Source: Entomomonas sp945283395 (GTDB lineage Bacteria; Pseudomonadota; Gammaproteobacteria; Pseudomonadales; Pseudomonadaceae). Taken from it: a stretch of 64,000 nt of DNA. The DNA is taken from the NCBI GenBank assembly GCA_946480835.1, contig CAMLLC010000007.1, positions 1-64,000 of the forward strand. The letters run 5' to 3'. The translations under genes and the position numbers were made by a program. The notes beneath the pieces are model-generated. The model made no database searches. It was not told the DNA's origin and worked only from the letters and a program-made list of their open reading frames with translations. Positions 16,093-24,913 of the stretch are shown here, piece by piece. Numbering within the stretch: the stretch's first letter is position 1; each line of letters starts with the position of its first letter.

Positions 16093-16785
16093 TTAGCGTT
16101 TTTTTATTTGAGTTGATGGAATTACAAGAGAGAAGAAAGTATCAAGGCTTTGCTCTTTAGTTAATGTAAAAGACTGGTCAAGTAGCTGAAAAGAGGTAAT
16201 ACGATCCAAACAGAAATGTCGAAAGCTTTCTCTTAGTAAGCACCAACCTACCATAGTCCATTTATCATGCCAAAAAAATAATCCTAAAGGATAAATTTCT
16301 CTTGCAATTGGAATGGTATCATGAGGTTTTTGATAATAAATTAACAGAGAACGCTTTTCTCTAATAGCCTGATTAAATAAAGTTAGTTTTTCGCCATTGG
16401 CCGATCTCTTCATTGGCGAAAATACTTTAATATCATTAATTTGTTGTTGCTGTTCTATAGGAAGGGTACTATTTAGTTTAGATAAGGCAGTTTCTGCATA
16501 TTTATGTATATTACCTCCTAATGACATAGCCATTTTACTTCCTATCACCAAGCTGGTTATTTCATCTAGATTAAACATTAAAGGTGGTAGGCTATATTCC
16601 TTACGGATAATATAGCCAACCCCAGCTTCTCCTTCGATGGGAACCCCAGTACAGATAAGATGCTGAATGTCTCTATAAATAGTTCTTTCCGATAGTTCAA
16701 AACGCTCTGCTAGCCATTTAGCAGTAGTTAATCGTCTTGACCTTAAGAACTGAATAATTTGAAATAACCTATCAGCGCGACGCAT
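16093..16785 (-). CDS. YafY-type transcriptional regulator (HTH plus WYL domain)
   Basis: The 230-residue protein has an N-terminal winged helix-turn-helix (about 1-60, RADRLFQIIQFLRSRRLT and LSERTIYRDIQHL) and a WYL ligand-sensing domain (about 135-220, SLLIYYQK, YPLGLFFWHDKWTMVGWC). WYL regulators bind small ligands or nucleic acids and control varied targets. It follows the VOC gene on the same strand with a short gap, a pairing seen often in bacteria, so the VOC protein may be its target or functional partner. AAGGAATTAT precedes the ATG. Confidence 0.88.
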   Translation of the reverse strand: MRRADRLFQIIQFLRSRRLTTAKWLAERFELSERTIYRDIQHLICTGVPIEGEAGVGYIIRKEYSLPPLMFNLDEITSLVIGSKMAMSLGGNIHKYAETALSKLNSTLPIEQQQQINDIKVFSPMKRSANGEKLTLFNQAIREKRSLLIYYQKPHDTIPIAREIYPLGLFFWHDKWTMVGWCLLRESFRHFCLDRITSFQLLDQSFTLTKEQSLDTFFSLVIPSTQIKKR

Positions 16786-16837
16786 ATAATTCCTTATAAT
16801 GATGCTTAATCATTATAAGATAAAATTTTATGCCAAC

Positions 16838-17221
16838 CTATAGGTTTTGGGACCAGAGCCCAATGTAATTACCTTCGGTATCCTTAAATCCAGCAATATA
16901 TCCATTTTCTCCAATTGGGGTGACGGCGAATACCTCTTCCCCTCCATGTTTCTTGATAACAGATAATTGTTTAGCAACTGAATCTGTAGCTAAATAAATT
17001 AACACAGTACTGGGGCCAGAATGATGATCAGCATAACAATCACTTTGCACTAAAGCTCCACTTGGATAACCTTCCTTATAAGGAAAGATAGCCATTTTCA
17101 TTTTAGGATTTTCGTTAATGTAAGTTAACTGAGTATTAAATATGCTTTCGTAAAATTGAATGGCACGTTCTAAATCTTGTACGACAATTTCAAACCAAGC
17201 AATTGGGCAAGTTATGTTCAT
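16838..17221 (-). CDS. VOC-family (glyoxalase/bleomycin-resistance fold) protein
   Basis: The protein has 127 residues from the ATG at 17221; the upstream in-frame ATG at 17272 would add 17 residues with no family resemblance. It has two beta-alpha-beta-beta-beta modules: CPIAWFEIVVQDLERAIQFYESIF at the start of the first, and a second with GGEEVFAVTPIGENGYIAGFKDTEGNYIGLW. The fold often binds a metal for isomerase, dioxygenase or resistance functions, but the activity here is unknown. It probably forms an operon with the WYL regulator 52 bases downstream. Confidence 0.85.
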   Translation of the reverse strand: MNITCPIAWFEIVVQDLERAIQFYESIFNTQLTYINENPKMKMAIFPYKEGYPSGALVQSDCYADHHSGPSTVLIYLATDSVAKQLSVIKKHGGEEVFAVTPIGENGYIAGFKDTEGNYIGLWSQNL

Positions 17222-17460
17222 AATTTCTGCTATATTTTTGAGTGTTTGCAAATTTACATATATTGTAGTCAATGCCTGCTGACAGCATTATGTCAGTAGT
17301 GTGTTTTTTTAAATTTGTTTTACTCTTTTAATTGCAAGTATTGGCATATAAATAGAAAGGTTTAAAACTATTAACTGGTTTAATTGCAATGGATTGGATA
17401 AGGTTGATGCTACTTTAGTCAATAAATTTTCTCTTTCGCATTTTTTTATTCAGATTGTAC
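17222..17460. other. Divergent upstream region of the VOC gene and mraZ
   Basis: This AT-rich stretch separates the VOC gene start (minus strand) from the mraZ promoter that begins at 17461. In Pseudomonas the RNase P RNA gene rnpB lies upstream of mraZ; none is recognisable here. No gene is supported. Confidence 0.4.
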
Positions 17461-17489
17461 TTGACTGTAAGTCTATTGGTTTCTATAGT
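17461..17489 (+). promoter_or_regulatory. dcw cluster promoter (Pmra)
   Basis: TTGACT at 17461-17466 and TATAGT at 17484-17489 are separated by exactly 17 bases, a near-consensus sigma-70 promoter. Transcription would start around 17496, immediately at the MraZ boxes. Confidence 0.75.
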
Positions 17490-17496
17490 GTACACT

Positions 17497-17536
17497 AGTG
17501 GTGTAAAGTGGTAAAAAAGGGTGAAAAGTGGTTATT
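17497..17536 (+). promoter_or_regulatory. Four MraZ boxes at 10-bp spacing
   Basis: TGGTG, TGGTA, GGGTG and TGGTT start at 17499, 17509, 17519 and 17529, exactly one helical turn apart. E. coli MraZ binds three TGGGN repeats with 5-bp spacers near its own promoter and represses the dcw operon. The arrangement is the same here, with four copies and a TGGTN-type core. Confidence 0.8.
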
Positions 17537-17576
17537 TTAACCTAGCCAGTGGTTAATAAAATTGAGGAATTAACAA

Positions 17577-18032
17577 TTGTTTCGTGGAACTAACGCTGTC
17601 AGCCTTGATGTTAAAGGTCGTATAGCGATGCCTAGCAGGTATCGTGATGAGCTTAGTGTGCGCTGTTCTGGGAAATTGATTGTAACTGTAGATGCAGTAG
17701 ATCCTTGTTTAAATATTTATCCACTGCCTGAATGGGAAATTATTGAAAATAAATTACTTCAAATGCCCTCTTTACGTGAAGAAACAAGACGGTTACATAG
17801 AACATTAATAGGTAGTGCTCAAGATATTGAGTTAGATAGTAATGGTCGTTTCTTGATACCTCCAAGACTACGTTCTAGAGCAAATTTAGATAAAAAAGTT
17901 GTGCTAGTTGGACAACTTAATAAATTTCAACTTTGGGATGAAGATAGATGGAATGCCATAGAGTTAGATGATATGGCGGCCATCAAAGAGACTGGTGGAT
18001 TACCAGAAGAATTGCGTGATTTAATTTTATAA
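17577..18032 (+). CDS. mraZ: Transcriptional regulator MraZ
   Basis: MraZ is a dodecameric AbrB-fold DNA-binding protein that represses the dcw cluster, including its own gene. The 151-residue protein begins FRGTNAVSLDVKGRIAMPSR, and the second repeat has DIELDSNGRFLIPPRLR. It starts with TTG; the usual MFRG N terminus fits no other codon and TTGAGGAAT lies just upstream, so this start is well supported. Four repeat sites for it lie in the leader. Confidence 0.95.
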   Translation: MFRGTNAVSLDVKGRIAMPSRYRDELSVRCSGKLIVTVDAVDPCLNIYPLPEWEIIENKLLQMPSLREETRRLHRTLIGSAQDIELDSNGRFLIPPRLRSRANLDKKVVLVGQLNKFQLWDEDRWNAIELDDMAAIKETGGLPEELRDLIL

Positions 18033-18036
18033 CAAC

Positions 18037-18981
18037 ATGACAAACCAAGAATTTATACATACAACAGTACTATTACAAGAGGCTGTTGCACAGTTAGCTA
18101 TCAAAGCAGATGGTTGTTATGTGGATGGTACTTTTGGAAGAGGTGGGCACAGTAGACTGATCTTAAGTCAGTTGGGTAACAAGGGTCAATTGTTTGGCTT
18201 TGATAAAGATCCAGCAGCTATTAGAGCTGGTCAACAATTGATGGCTGAGGATAAAAGACTTTTGATTGTCCAATGCTCTTTTGCTGAGATGGAAGAGCAG
18301 TTAGTCAAACATCAAGTAAAAGGCAAAGTAGCAGGGGTTCTATTAGATTTAGGGGTTTCCTCTCCACAATTGGATGATGCTACAAGAGGATTCAGTTTTA
18401 GCCATGATGGCCCATTGGATATGCGTATGAATCCAGAAGTAGGTATCAGTGCTAGTGAATGGTTAGCCGAGGCTAGTGAAGATGAAATTAGTCAAGTATT
18501 TAAAGATTATGGTGAAGAGCGTTTTGCTAGAAGAATGGCAAAGGCCATTGTGGCAAGGCGTACGGTTAAAACTTTTACAAGCACATTAGATTTGGCTGAA
18601 GTAATTAGTTTAGCTAATCCAGCTTGGGAAAAAGGTAAACATCCTGCTACGCGTGCATTTCAAGCAATACGTATCTATGTTAATAATGAATTAGCTGATT
18701 TAGAAAAAGGGTTACAGGCTGCTTTAGATGTTTTAACGGTAGGTGGTCGCTTAGCTGTAATTAGTTTCCATTCTTTAGAGGATCGTATTGTTAAGCAGTT
18801 TATGCGTAAACAAGTTAAGGGTGAAAAAGATCAGTTACCTAGAGATTTGCCAATTCAAGTAAAACCTTTTGAGGCTAAGTTACGTTTAGTGGGTAAACCT
18901 ATTTATGCTAGCGCTCAGGAAATTAAAGTTAATCCACGTTCTCGTAGTGCGGTGTTGAGAACAGCAGAGAAATTACGTTGA
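18037..18981 (+). CDS. rsmH: 16S rRNA (cytosine(1402)-N4)-methyltransferase
   Basis: RsmH (MraW) methylates C1402 in the decoding centre of 16S rRNA using SAM. The 314-residue protein begins EFIHTTVLLQEAV and has the SAM site VDGTFGRGGHS (about 30-40), GVLLDLGVSSPQLDD, GPLDMRMNP and RAFQAIRIYVNNEL. It starts four bases after mraZ and its stop overlaps the ftsL start (TGATG). Partner enzyme RsmI, which methylates the same base on the ribose, is also in this window. Confidence 0.97.
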   Translation: MTNQEFIHTTVLLQEAVAQLAIKADGCYVDGTFGRGGHSRLILSQLGNKGQLFGFDKDPAAIRAGQQLMAEDKRLLIVQCSFAEMEEQLVKHQVKGKVAGVLLDLGVSSPQLDDATRGFSFSHDGPLDMRMNPEVGISASEWLAEASEDEISQVFKDYGEERFARRMAKAIVARRTVKTFTSTLDLAEVISLANPAWEKGKHPATRAFQAIRIYVNNELADLEKGLQAALDVLTVGGRLAVISFHSLEDRIVKQFMRKQVKGEKDQLPRDLPIQVKPFEAKLRLVGKPIYASAQEIKVNPRSRSAVLRTAEKLR

Positions 18982-19271
18982 TGGAAACAAAAAAATCAGC
19001 AATGCCAGTAGGCAGTTCATTGATGTTAGTGCTTTTTATAGCAGTGATCTGTTCAGCTATTATGGTAATTTATACGTCTCATAACAATAGACAATTATTA
19101 AATGAGCTGTATACCAATATGGCTATTCATAACAAGGCCCAAGCTGATTGGGGACGCTTAGTGTTAGAGCAAAGTACTTGGACAGCTTATAACCGTGTTG
19201 AACATATCGCAGTAGAGCAATTAAGCATGCATATTCCTACACCCAACGAAGTGAGGATAATTGGTCAATGA
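18981..19271 (+). CDS. ftsL: Cell division protein FtsL
   Basis: FtsL is a bitopic divisome protein that forms the FtsQLB complex and helps activate FtsWI. The 96-residue protein has a short cytoplasmic tail, one membrane helix (about 11-34, SLMLVLFIAVICSAIMVIYT) and a periplasmic coiled coil. The ATG at 18981 overlaps the rsmH stop; a TTG one codon earlier is less likely. Its stop overlaps the ftsI start by ATGA, so translation is probably coupled. Confidence 0.92.
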   Translation: METKKSAMPVGSSLMLVLFIAVICSAIMVIYTSHNNRQLLNELYTNMAIHNKAQADWGRLVLEQSTWTAYNRVEHIAVEQLSMHIPTPNEVRIIGQ

Positions 19272-20983
19272 CTAAGGATGTTGATAGCCACTATCCGAGT
19301 CGTTTTAAATTTGTATTAGTGTTAATATCGCTAATGGTGGCTGTGATTGTCTGGAAATTAGCTGACCAACATCTTATAAATAACCAATTTTTAAAGAATC
19401 AAGGTGATCTTAGATCGGTACGTTTCATTCCTATTCCTGCCCATAGAGGTATTATTACTGATCGCAATGGACAATATTTAGCAGTTAGTTCACCAGCTAT
19501 TAGTTTATGGGCTAATCCCAAAGAATTAATCCAAGAACCTAATGACTGGCCAAAGTTAGCTAAGGCTCTCAATCAAGATGTCAATACATTAGTTGATCGT
19601 ATTAAGATCAATAGTGATAAGGAGTTCATGTATCTTGCAAGGGGCTTGGATCCAGATCAAGGTAATGCGATCTTAGCACAGAAATTTTCGGGAGTATACT
19701 CCCTTGAGGAGTATCGTCGTTTCTATCCTGCTGGTGATGTAACTGCTCATATTATAGGCTTTACAAATATAGATGATAAAGGAGTAGAAGGTGTTGAACT
19801 GGCTTATGATAATTGGCTAAAAGGAGTTCCAGGCAAAAGGGAAGTGCTAAAAGATCGCCGGGGGCATTTAATTAAAGATGTTCAGGTCATCTCTAATGCT
19901 AAAGCTGGCAAAGGAGTAATACTATCTATAGATTTACGTTTGCAATATTTAGCTGCTCGTGAGTTACATAAAGCTCTTGAAGAATATGGTGCTGCTTCAG
20001 CTAGCTTAGTTCTCCTAGATATCAAAACAGGGGAAATTTTAGCACTAGCTAACCAACCAACCTTCAACCCAAATAACCGTAGTCAATTAAAACCAGAAGA
20101 AATGCGAAATAGAGCTATGCTTGATGCGTTTGAACCTGGTTCAACTGTTAAACCCTTTTCTATGACTGCAGCTTTAACGACCGGACGTTGGAAACCTTCA
20201 GATAAGGTAGATGTTACAGGGGGTAAATTAAAGGTAGGTACATATATTATTAAAGATGTTTCACGAGCCTCCATTCTGGATTTAACGGGCGTATTAAAAA
20301 AATCAAGTAATATAGGCATGAGTAAAATAGCTTTTGATATAGGTGCTGAACCTATTTATGACGTGATGAAAAAAGTAGGATTTGGCAAAGATACAGGGCT
20401 TGGGTTTCCGGGAGAAGGTGGTGGATTTTTACCCGTTCATCGCAAATGGGCTATGGCGGAAACAGCTACTTTATCTTATGGATATGGATTGTCTGTTACA
20501 CCAGTTCAGTTAGCTCATGCTTATGCCACTTTAGCCAATCATGGCATAAGTGTACCGCTTTCATTACTTAAAAAAAATGACCTTCCTAAAGAAACTCAGG
20601 TATTAGATCCTAATGTGACTAAAACTATATTAGGTATGTTGCAGGCTGTAGTTGAAGATGAAGGTGGCGTTTTTAGGGCAAGGGTGAATGGCTATCATAT
20701 TGCTGGTAAAAGTGGTACGGCAAGAAAGACTTCAGTCAACAGAGGTTATACAGAAAATCATTATAGATCATTTTTCGCTGGTATAGCACCAGCTACTAAT
20801 CCGCGTTTTGCTATGGTTGTCGTCATAGACGACCCCACCAAGATAGGCTATTTCGGAGGGCTAGTAGCTGCTCCTGTGTTTAGTAAAGTTATGGCTGGCA
20901 CTTTACGGATTATGAATATTACACCAGATAATTTAGTTGATAACTCAGTTAGTATAGCCCAATTTCCGAATATGAGGAGGTAA
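19268..20983 (+). CDS. ftsI: Septal peptidoglycan transpeptidase FtsI (PBP3)
   Basis: FtsI cross-links septal peptidoglycan with the glycosyltransferase FtsW and is a major beta-lactam target. The 571-residue protein has one N-terminal membrane helix (about 14-31), a pedestal domain beginning PAHRGIITDRNG, and the transpeptidase domain. All active-site motifs are present: STVK with catalytic S292, SSN at 346-348 and KSGT at 481-484. It overlaps ftsL by four bases and ends at murE. Confidence 0.97.
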   Translation: MTKDVDSHYPSRFKFVLVLISLMVAVIVWKLADQHLINNQFLKNQGDLRSVRFIPIPAHRGIITDRNGQYLAVSSPAISLWANPKELIQEPNDWPKLAKALNQDVNTLVDRIKINSDKEFMYLARGLDPDQGNAILAQKFSGVYSLEEYRRFYPAGDVTAHIIGFTNIDDKGVEGVELAYDNWLKGVPGKREVLKDRRGHLIKDVQVISNAKAGKGVILSIDLRLQYLAARELHKALEEYGAASASLVLLDIKTGEILALANQPTFNPNNRSQLKPEEMRNRAMLDAFEPGSTVKPFSMTAALTTGRWKPSDKVDVTGGKLKVGTYIIKDVSRASILDLTGVLKKSSNIGMSKIAFDIGAEPIYDVMKKVGFGKDTGLGFPGEGGGFLPVHRKWAMAETATLSYGYGLSVTPVQLAHAYATLANHGISVPLSLLKKNDLPKETQVLDPNVTKTILGMLQAVVEDEGGVFRARVNGYHIAGKSGTARKTSVNRGYTENHYRSFFAGIAPATNPRFAMVVVIDDPTKIGYFGGLVAAPVFSKVMAGTLRIMNITPDNLVDNSVSIAQFPNMRR

Positions 20984-20985
20984 TG

Positions 20986-22449
20986 ATGCTATTAACCCAA
21001 TTATTACCTCAAGCTACTAAAGAGTTATCTATTAGAGGTCTTAAGTTAGATAGTAGGTTAGTACAGCAAGGAGATTTATTCTTTGCTGTTAAAGGTGCTC
21101 AGCAAGATGGTAGGGCTTATATTGAACAAGCTTTACAAGGGGGAGCTGTAGCTATTGTATATGATCCTGAAAATTATCAGTTAGCATGTACCCTAGTTAA
21201 TCAATATCCCCAAGCTGAGTTTATTGCGATGGATAATTTACAACAAAACATATCAGCTATTGCAGAACGTTTTTATGGTGAACCTGCTAAATTATTGCGA
21301 TTGATAGGCGTAACGGGAACAAATGGTAAAACCAGCGTTACCCAATTAATAGCTCAAGCATTAGATTTATTAGGTGAGAAATGCGGTATTATGGGCACAT
21401 TAGGGGCTGGCTTTTGGCATAATTTACATGCGGGCAAACAAACTACCCCTGATGCTATAACTATTCAAGCTAATTTAGCTATGTTACTAGGGCAGGGCGC
21501 CAAGGCAGTAGCTTTAGAAGTTTCTTCCCATGGATTAGATCAAGGGCGAGTAGCGGCATTACCTTTTCAAGTAGCAACTTTCACTAATTTAACTAGAGAT
21601 CATCTCGATTATCATAAAACTTTAGAAAACTATGGTGAAGCCAAAGCTAAACTTTTTACTTGCTCTACTTTAACGAGCAAAGTCATTAATAAAGATGATA
21701 AGTTTGGCAGACAACTTGTATTGAACAACGATGCAAATAACTTATTGAGTTACAGTATAGAAGATCAAACTGCCGACCTATACTGTCAAGACATTTTATT
21801 TAGTGATAAAGGAGTTCAAGCTAAATTAAATACTCCTTGTGGTATGGGGTATTTACAATCATCCTTGATAGGTCGTTTTAATCTTAGCAATTTGCTAGCT
21901 GTTATTGGGAGCTTAATAGGATTAGGCTATGCTGTCGCTGATATTTTATCAGTAATCCCAAAGCTTGAAGGGCCAGCAGGAAGAATGCAGCGTATAGGTG
22001 GTCAACAAAAACCATTAGTTGTGATTGATTATGCACATACCCCTGATGCTTTAGAGAAAGTACTGATGGCGCTACGCCCGCATGTATTAGGTAAGCTAGT
22101 TTGTGTATTTGGTTGTGGTGGTGATAGAGACACTGGTAAAAGGCCATTAATGGCGACTATTGCAGAGCGCTTAGCTGATAAAGTAGTAGTTACAGATGAT
22201 AACCCCCGCACAGAGCGAAGTGATCTTATCATTAGTGATATATTGCAAGGCTTTACAAATAAACAAAAGGTACAGGTATTGGCCGATAGACGAGAAGCAA
22301 TAAAGCAAACCATTGGTCAATCCAAGGTGGAAGATATTATCTTGTTAGCAGGCAAGGGGCATGAGAATTATCAGGAAATTGCAGGGATAAGACACCATTT
22401 TTCAGATGTAGAAGAGGCCAGCCAAGCTTTATTAGGTTGGGGGAAATAA
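20986..22449 (+). CDS. murE: UDP-MurNAc-L-Ala-D-Glu:meso-DAP ligase
   Basis: MurE adds the third stem-peptide residue to the peptidoglycan precursor in the cytoplasm. The 487-residue protein has the ATP loop VTGTNGKTS (about 109-117), the carbamylated-lysine region and the DNPR motif (about 405-408), which marks meso-diaminopimelate specificity as expected for a Gram-negative. Two start codons are adjacent, ATGATG; the second at 20986 sits five bases after AGGAGG and is preferred, while the first overlaps the ftsI stop. Confidence 0.97.
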   Translation: MLLTQLLPQATKELSIRGLKLDSRLVQQGDLFFAVKGAQQDGRAYIEQALQGGAVAIVYDPENYQLACTLVNQYPQAEFIAMDNLQQNISAIAERFYGEPAKLLRLIGVTGTNGKTSVTQLIAQALDLLGEKCGIMGTLGAGFWHNLHAGKQTTPDAITIQANLAMLLGQGAKAVALEVSSHGLDQGRVAALPFQVATFTNLTRDHLDYHKTLENYGEAKAKLFTCSTLTSKVINKDDKFGRQLVLNNDANNLLSYSIEDQTADLYCQDILFSDKGVQAKLNTPCGMGYLQSSLIGRFNLSNLLAVIGSLIGLGYAVADILSVIPKLEGPAGRMQRIGGQQKPLVVIDYAHTPDALEKVLMALRPHVLGKLVCVFGCGGDRDTGKRPLMATIAERLADKVVVTDDNPRTERSDLIISDILQGFTNKQKVQVLADRREAIKQTIGQSKVEDIILLAGKGHENYQEIAGIRHHFSDVEEASQALLGWGK

Positions 22450-22450
22450 T

Positions 22451-23818
22451 ATGATCAAGCCAATTTCATTATTACAACTAGCTAGTTTATTGAATGCTAA
22501 ATTAATAGGAGATGATGCTAGTTTTGAAGCTGTTTCAATTGATTCGAGAACTCTTGAAAGAGGCCAACTATTTATAGCTATCTCAGGTAAAAATTTTGAC
22601 GGTCATGATTATGTAGCTAGCGCTGAAGATAAAGGGGCATGTGCTGCTATAGTTGAAAAACAACTGGCAGGCATTAGCATACCGCAATTAATAGTAGCTA
22701 ATGCTAGGTTGGCACTAGGTCAGTTAGGGGAACTTAATAGGCAGGCTTTCCAAGGAAAAATAGTAGCAATTACAGGGTCAAGTGGTAAGACAACTGTTAA
22801 GGAGTTTGTGGCTAGTATTTTAAGTAATGAGGGTAAAGTGTTAGCAACCCAAGGTAATTTGAATAATGAGTTAGGGGTTCCTCTTACCTTGCTACAACTT
22901 AGCCAAGAGCATCAATTTGCAGTAATTGAAATGGGGGCGTCTGCTGTAGGTGAGATTGAATATAGTGTTGCTTTGGTTCGACCACAAGTTGCTGTTCTAA
23001 CTAATGCTAGTAATGCGCATGTAGGTAAATTTGGGGGGCTTAACAACATTATAGAAGCAAAAGGCGAAATAATAGATGGTTTAGCCGAAGATGGCATTGT
23101 TGTGTTAAATTTAGATGACCCTTCTTTTTATATCTGGCAAAACAGAGCTAAGCCAAAAAAAATAATAAGTTTTGCAAAACAGAATAATGCAGCAGATTTC
23201 TATGCTAGCCAGTTAACACGTAATAGAAATGGCTGCCATTCTTTTACTCTGCATTCTCCTAAAGCTGAGTTAGTGATTAAACTCAACGTGTTAGGGCAAC
23301 ATAATGTGGCTAACGCATTAGCTGCGGCCGCTGCTGGTTATGCATTAGGTATAAACATGGCAGCTATTAAAAATGGTTTAAATAGCTTGTTAGCTGTAAA
23401 AGGGCGTACTAATACGTTACTTGCTTTAGGTGGGGCTCGGATTATTGATGATAGCTACAATGCCAGCCCTGAATCTGTAAAAGCAGCGATAGATTTATTA
23501 TCTGAGTTTGATGGTAATAAAGTGTTAGTGCTAGGCGATATGGGTGAGTTAGGAGCTTGGGCTGAAGAGATTCATCAGCAAATAGGTGAATATGCAAGGG
23601 GTAAAGTAGATTTTTTATATGTGGTAGGCCCTTTCACCATCTTTACTGCTAGAGCGTTTGGCGATAAAGCGAAACATTTTATCAATAAGGATGAGTTAGT
23701 TAAGGCCCTCTCCGTTCATGATGATGTTAATACTATTATTTTAATTAAAGGTTCGCGTAGTATGGGTATGGAGTCATTAATAAGTACACTTTGTGGTTCA
23801 TCAGAAGGAGTTAATTGA
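22451..23818 (+). CDS. murF: UDP-MurNAc-tripeptide--D-Ala-D-Ala ligase
   Basis: MurF attaches D-Ala-D-Ala to complete UDP-MurNAc-pentapeptide. The 455-residue protein has the N-terminal UDP-binding domain (DSRTLERGQLFIAISG), the ATP loop AITGSSGKTTVKE (about 109-121), the NLNNELGVPLTLL segment and IIDDSYNASPESVKAA, typical of MurF. It starts one base after the murE stop and its stop overlaps the mraY start (TGATG). Confidence 0.97.
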   Translation: MIKPISLLQLASLLNAKLIGDDASFEAVSIDSRTLERGQLFIAISGKNFDGHDYVASAEDKGACAAIVEKQLAGISIPQLIVANARLALGQLGELNRQAFQGKIVAITGSSGKTTVKEFVASILSNEGKVLATQGNLNNELGVPLTLLQLSQEHQFAVIEMGASAVGEIEYSVALVRPQVAVLTNASNAHVGKFGGLNNIIEAKGEIIDGLAEDGIVVLNLDDPSFYIWQNRAKPKKIISFAKQNNAADFYASQLTRNRNGCHSFTLHSPKAELVIKLNVLGQHNVANALAAAAAGYALGINMAAIKNGLNSLLAVKGRTNTLLALGGARIIDDSYNASPESVKAAIDLLSEFDGNKVLVLGDMGELGAWAEEIHQQIGEYARGKVDFLYVVGPFTIFTARAFGDKAKHFINKDELVKALSVHDDVNTIILIKGSRSMGMESLISTLCGSSEGVN

Positions 23819-24903
23819 TGTTAGTGCTACTGTTTGATTTTCTACAGGATCATGTACATAGTGGATTTGGTGCTTTTTTATACCAATCTACGAGAGCTAT
23901 TATGGCTGTACTGACGGCTTTATTAGTATCTTTGTTTGGTGGTCCTTGGATGATTCGTACATTACAAAAATTACAAATAGGTCAGGTAGTGCGTGAAGAG
24001 GGAGTTAAAGAACACCTGGCAAAGTCAGGCACTCCTACGATGGGAGGGGTATTAATATTAAGTGCCATTATTATCAGCACTTTGTTATGGGCTAATTTAA
24101 CTAATAAATATGTTTGGATAGTAACAATAGTTACTCTATTGTTTGGTGCTATTGGATGGGTCGATGATTATCGTAAAGTGGTAGAAAAAAATACTAAAGG
24201 TCTACCCAGTCGTTGGAAATATTTTTGGCAATCTGTGTTTGCATTATTAGTAGGTTTTTTCCTTTATATGACCGCAGCTAAAGGAAATGATACAGCACTT
24301 TATTTGCCTTTCTTCAAACATGCCGTTATTCCATTAGGTATGTTATTTATAGTTTTTGCTTATTTTGTCATTGTAGGGACAAGTAATGCAGTGAACTTAA
24401 CAGATGGTTTAGATGGCTTGGCCATTATGCCTACGGTATTAGTAGGGGGAGCATTAGGAATCTTTTGTTATCTTTCAGGTAATATTCTTTTTGCCAAATA
24501 TTTACTTATTCCCTATGTTCCTGGTTCAGGTGAGCTTGTCATCTTCTGTGGTGCTTTAATTGGCGCGGGAATGGGATTTTTGTGGTTTAACACTTACCCT
24601 GCCCAAGTCTTTATGGGAGATGTGGGTTCCTTAGCGTTAGGAGCTGCTTTAGGAACTATAGCAGTCATAGTTCACCAAGAGATAGTTCTTTTCATCATGG
24701 GGGGAGTGTTTGTGATGGAAACTTTATCCGTTATTATCCAAGTAGCTTCTTTTAAGATGACTGGAAAAAGAGTATTCAGAATGGCGCCTATTCATCATCA
24801 TTTTGAATTGAAAGGATGGCCTGAACCTAGAGTGATAGTTAGATTTTGGATTATTACATTAATTTTAGTTTTAATTGGCTTAGCTACCTTAAAGTTTAGG
24901 TAA
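23818..24903 (+). CDS. mraY: Phospho-MurNAc-pentapeptide transferase
   Basis: MraY transfers phospho-MurNAc-pentapeptide to undecaprenyl phosphate, forming lipid I at the inner membrane. The 361-residue protein has about ten membrane helices. Conserved features are GTPTMGGVLIL, the Asp pair in GWVDDYRK, NAVNLTDGLDGLA and the cytoplasmic HHHFELKGWPE loop. The ATG at 23818 overlaps the murF stop and has AAGGAG upstream; a TTG one codon earlier is unlikely. Eleven bases separate it from murD. Confidence 0.97.
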   Translation: MLVLLFDFLQDHVHSGFGAFLYQSTRAIMAVLTALLVSLFGGPWMIRTLQKLQIGQVVREEGVKEHLAKSGTPTMGGVLILSAIIISTLLWANLTNKYVWIVTIVTLLFGAIGWVDDYRKVVEKNTKGLPSRWKYFWQSVFALLVGFFLYMTAAKGNDTALYLPFFKHAVIPLGMLFIVFAYFVIVGTSNAVNLTDGLDGLAIMPTVLVGGALGIFCYLSGNILFAKYLLIPYVPGSGELVIFCGALIGAGMGFLWFNTYPAQVFMGDVGSLALGAALGTIAVIVHQEIVLFIMGGVFVMETLSVIIQVASFKMTGKRVFRMAPIHHHFELKGWPEPRVIVRFWIITLILVLIGLATLKFR

Positions 24904-24913
24904 TAGAGTTTAT

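Noticed and set aside
17222..17460. RNase P RNA (rnpB), expected upstream of mraZ by analogy with Pseudomonas
   Set aside because: The gap is too short and AT-rich and shows none of the conserved rnpB core; the gap after rsmI at 38013-38268 was also checked without success.
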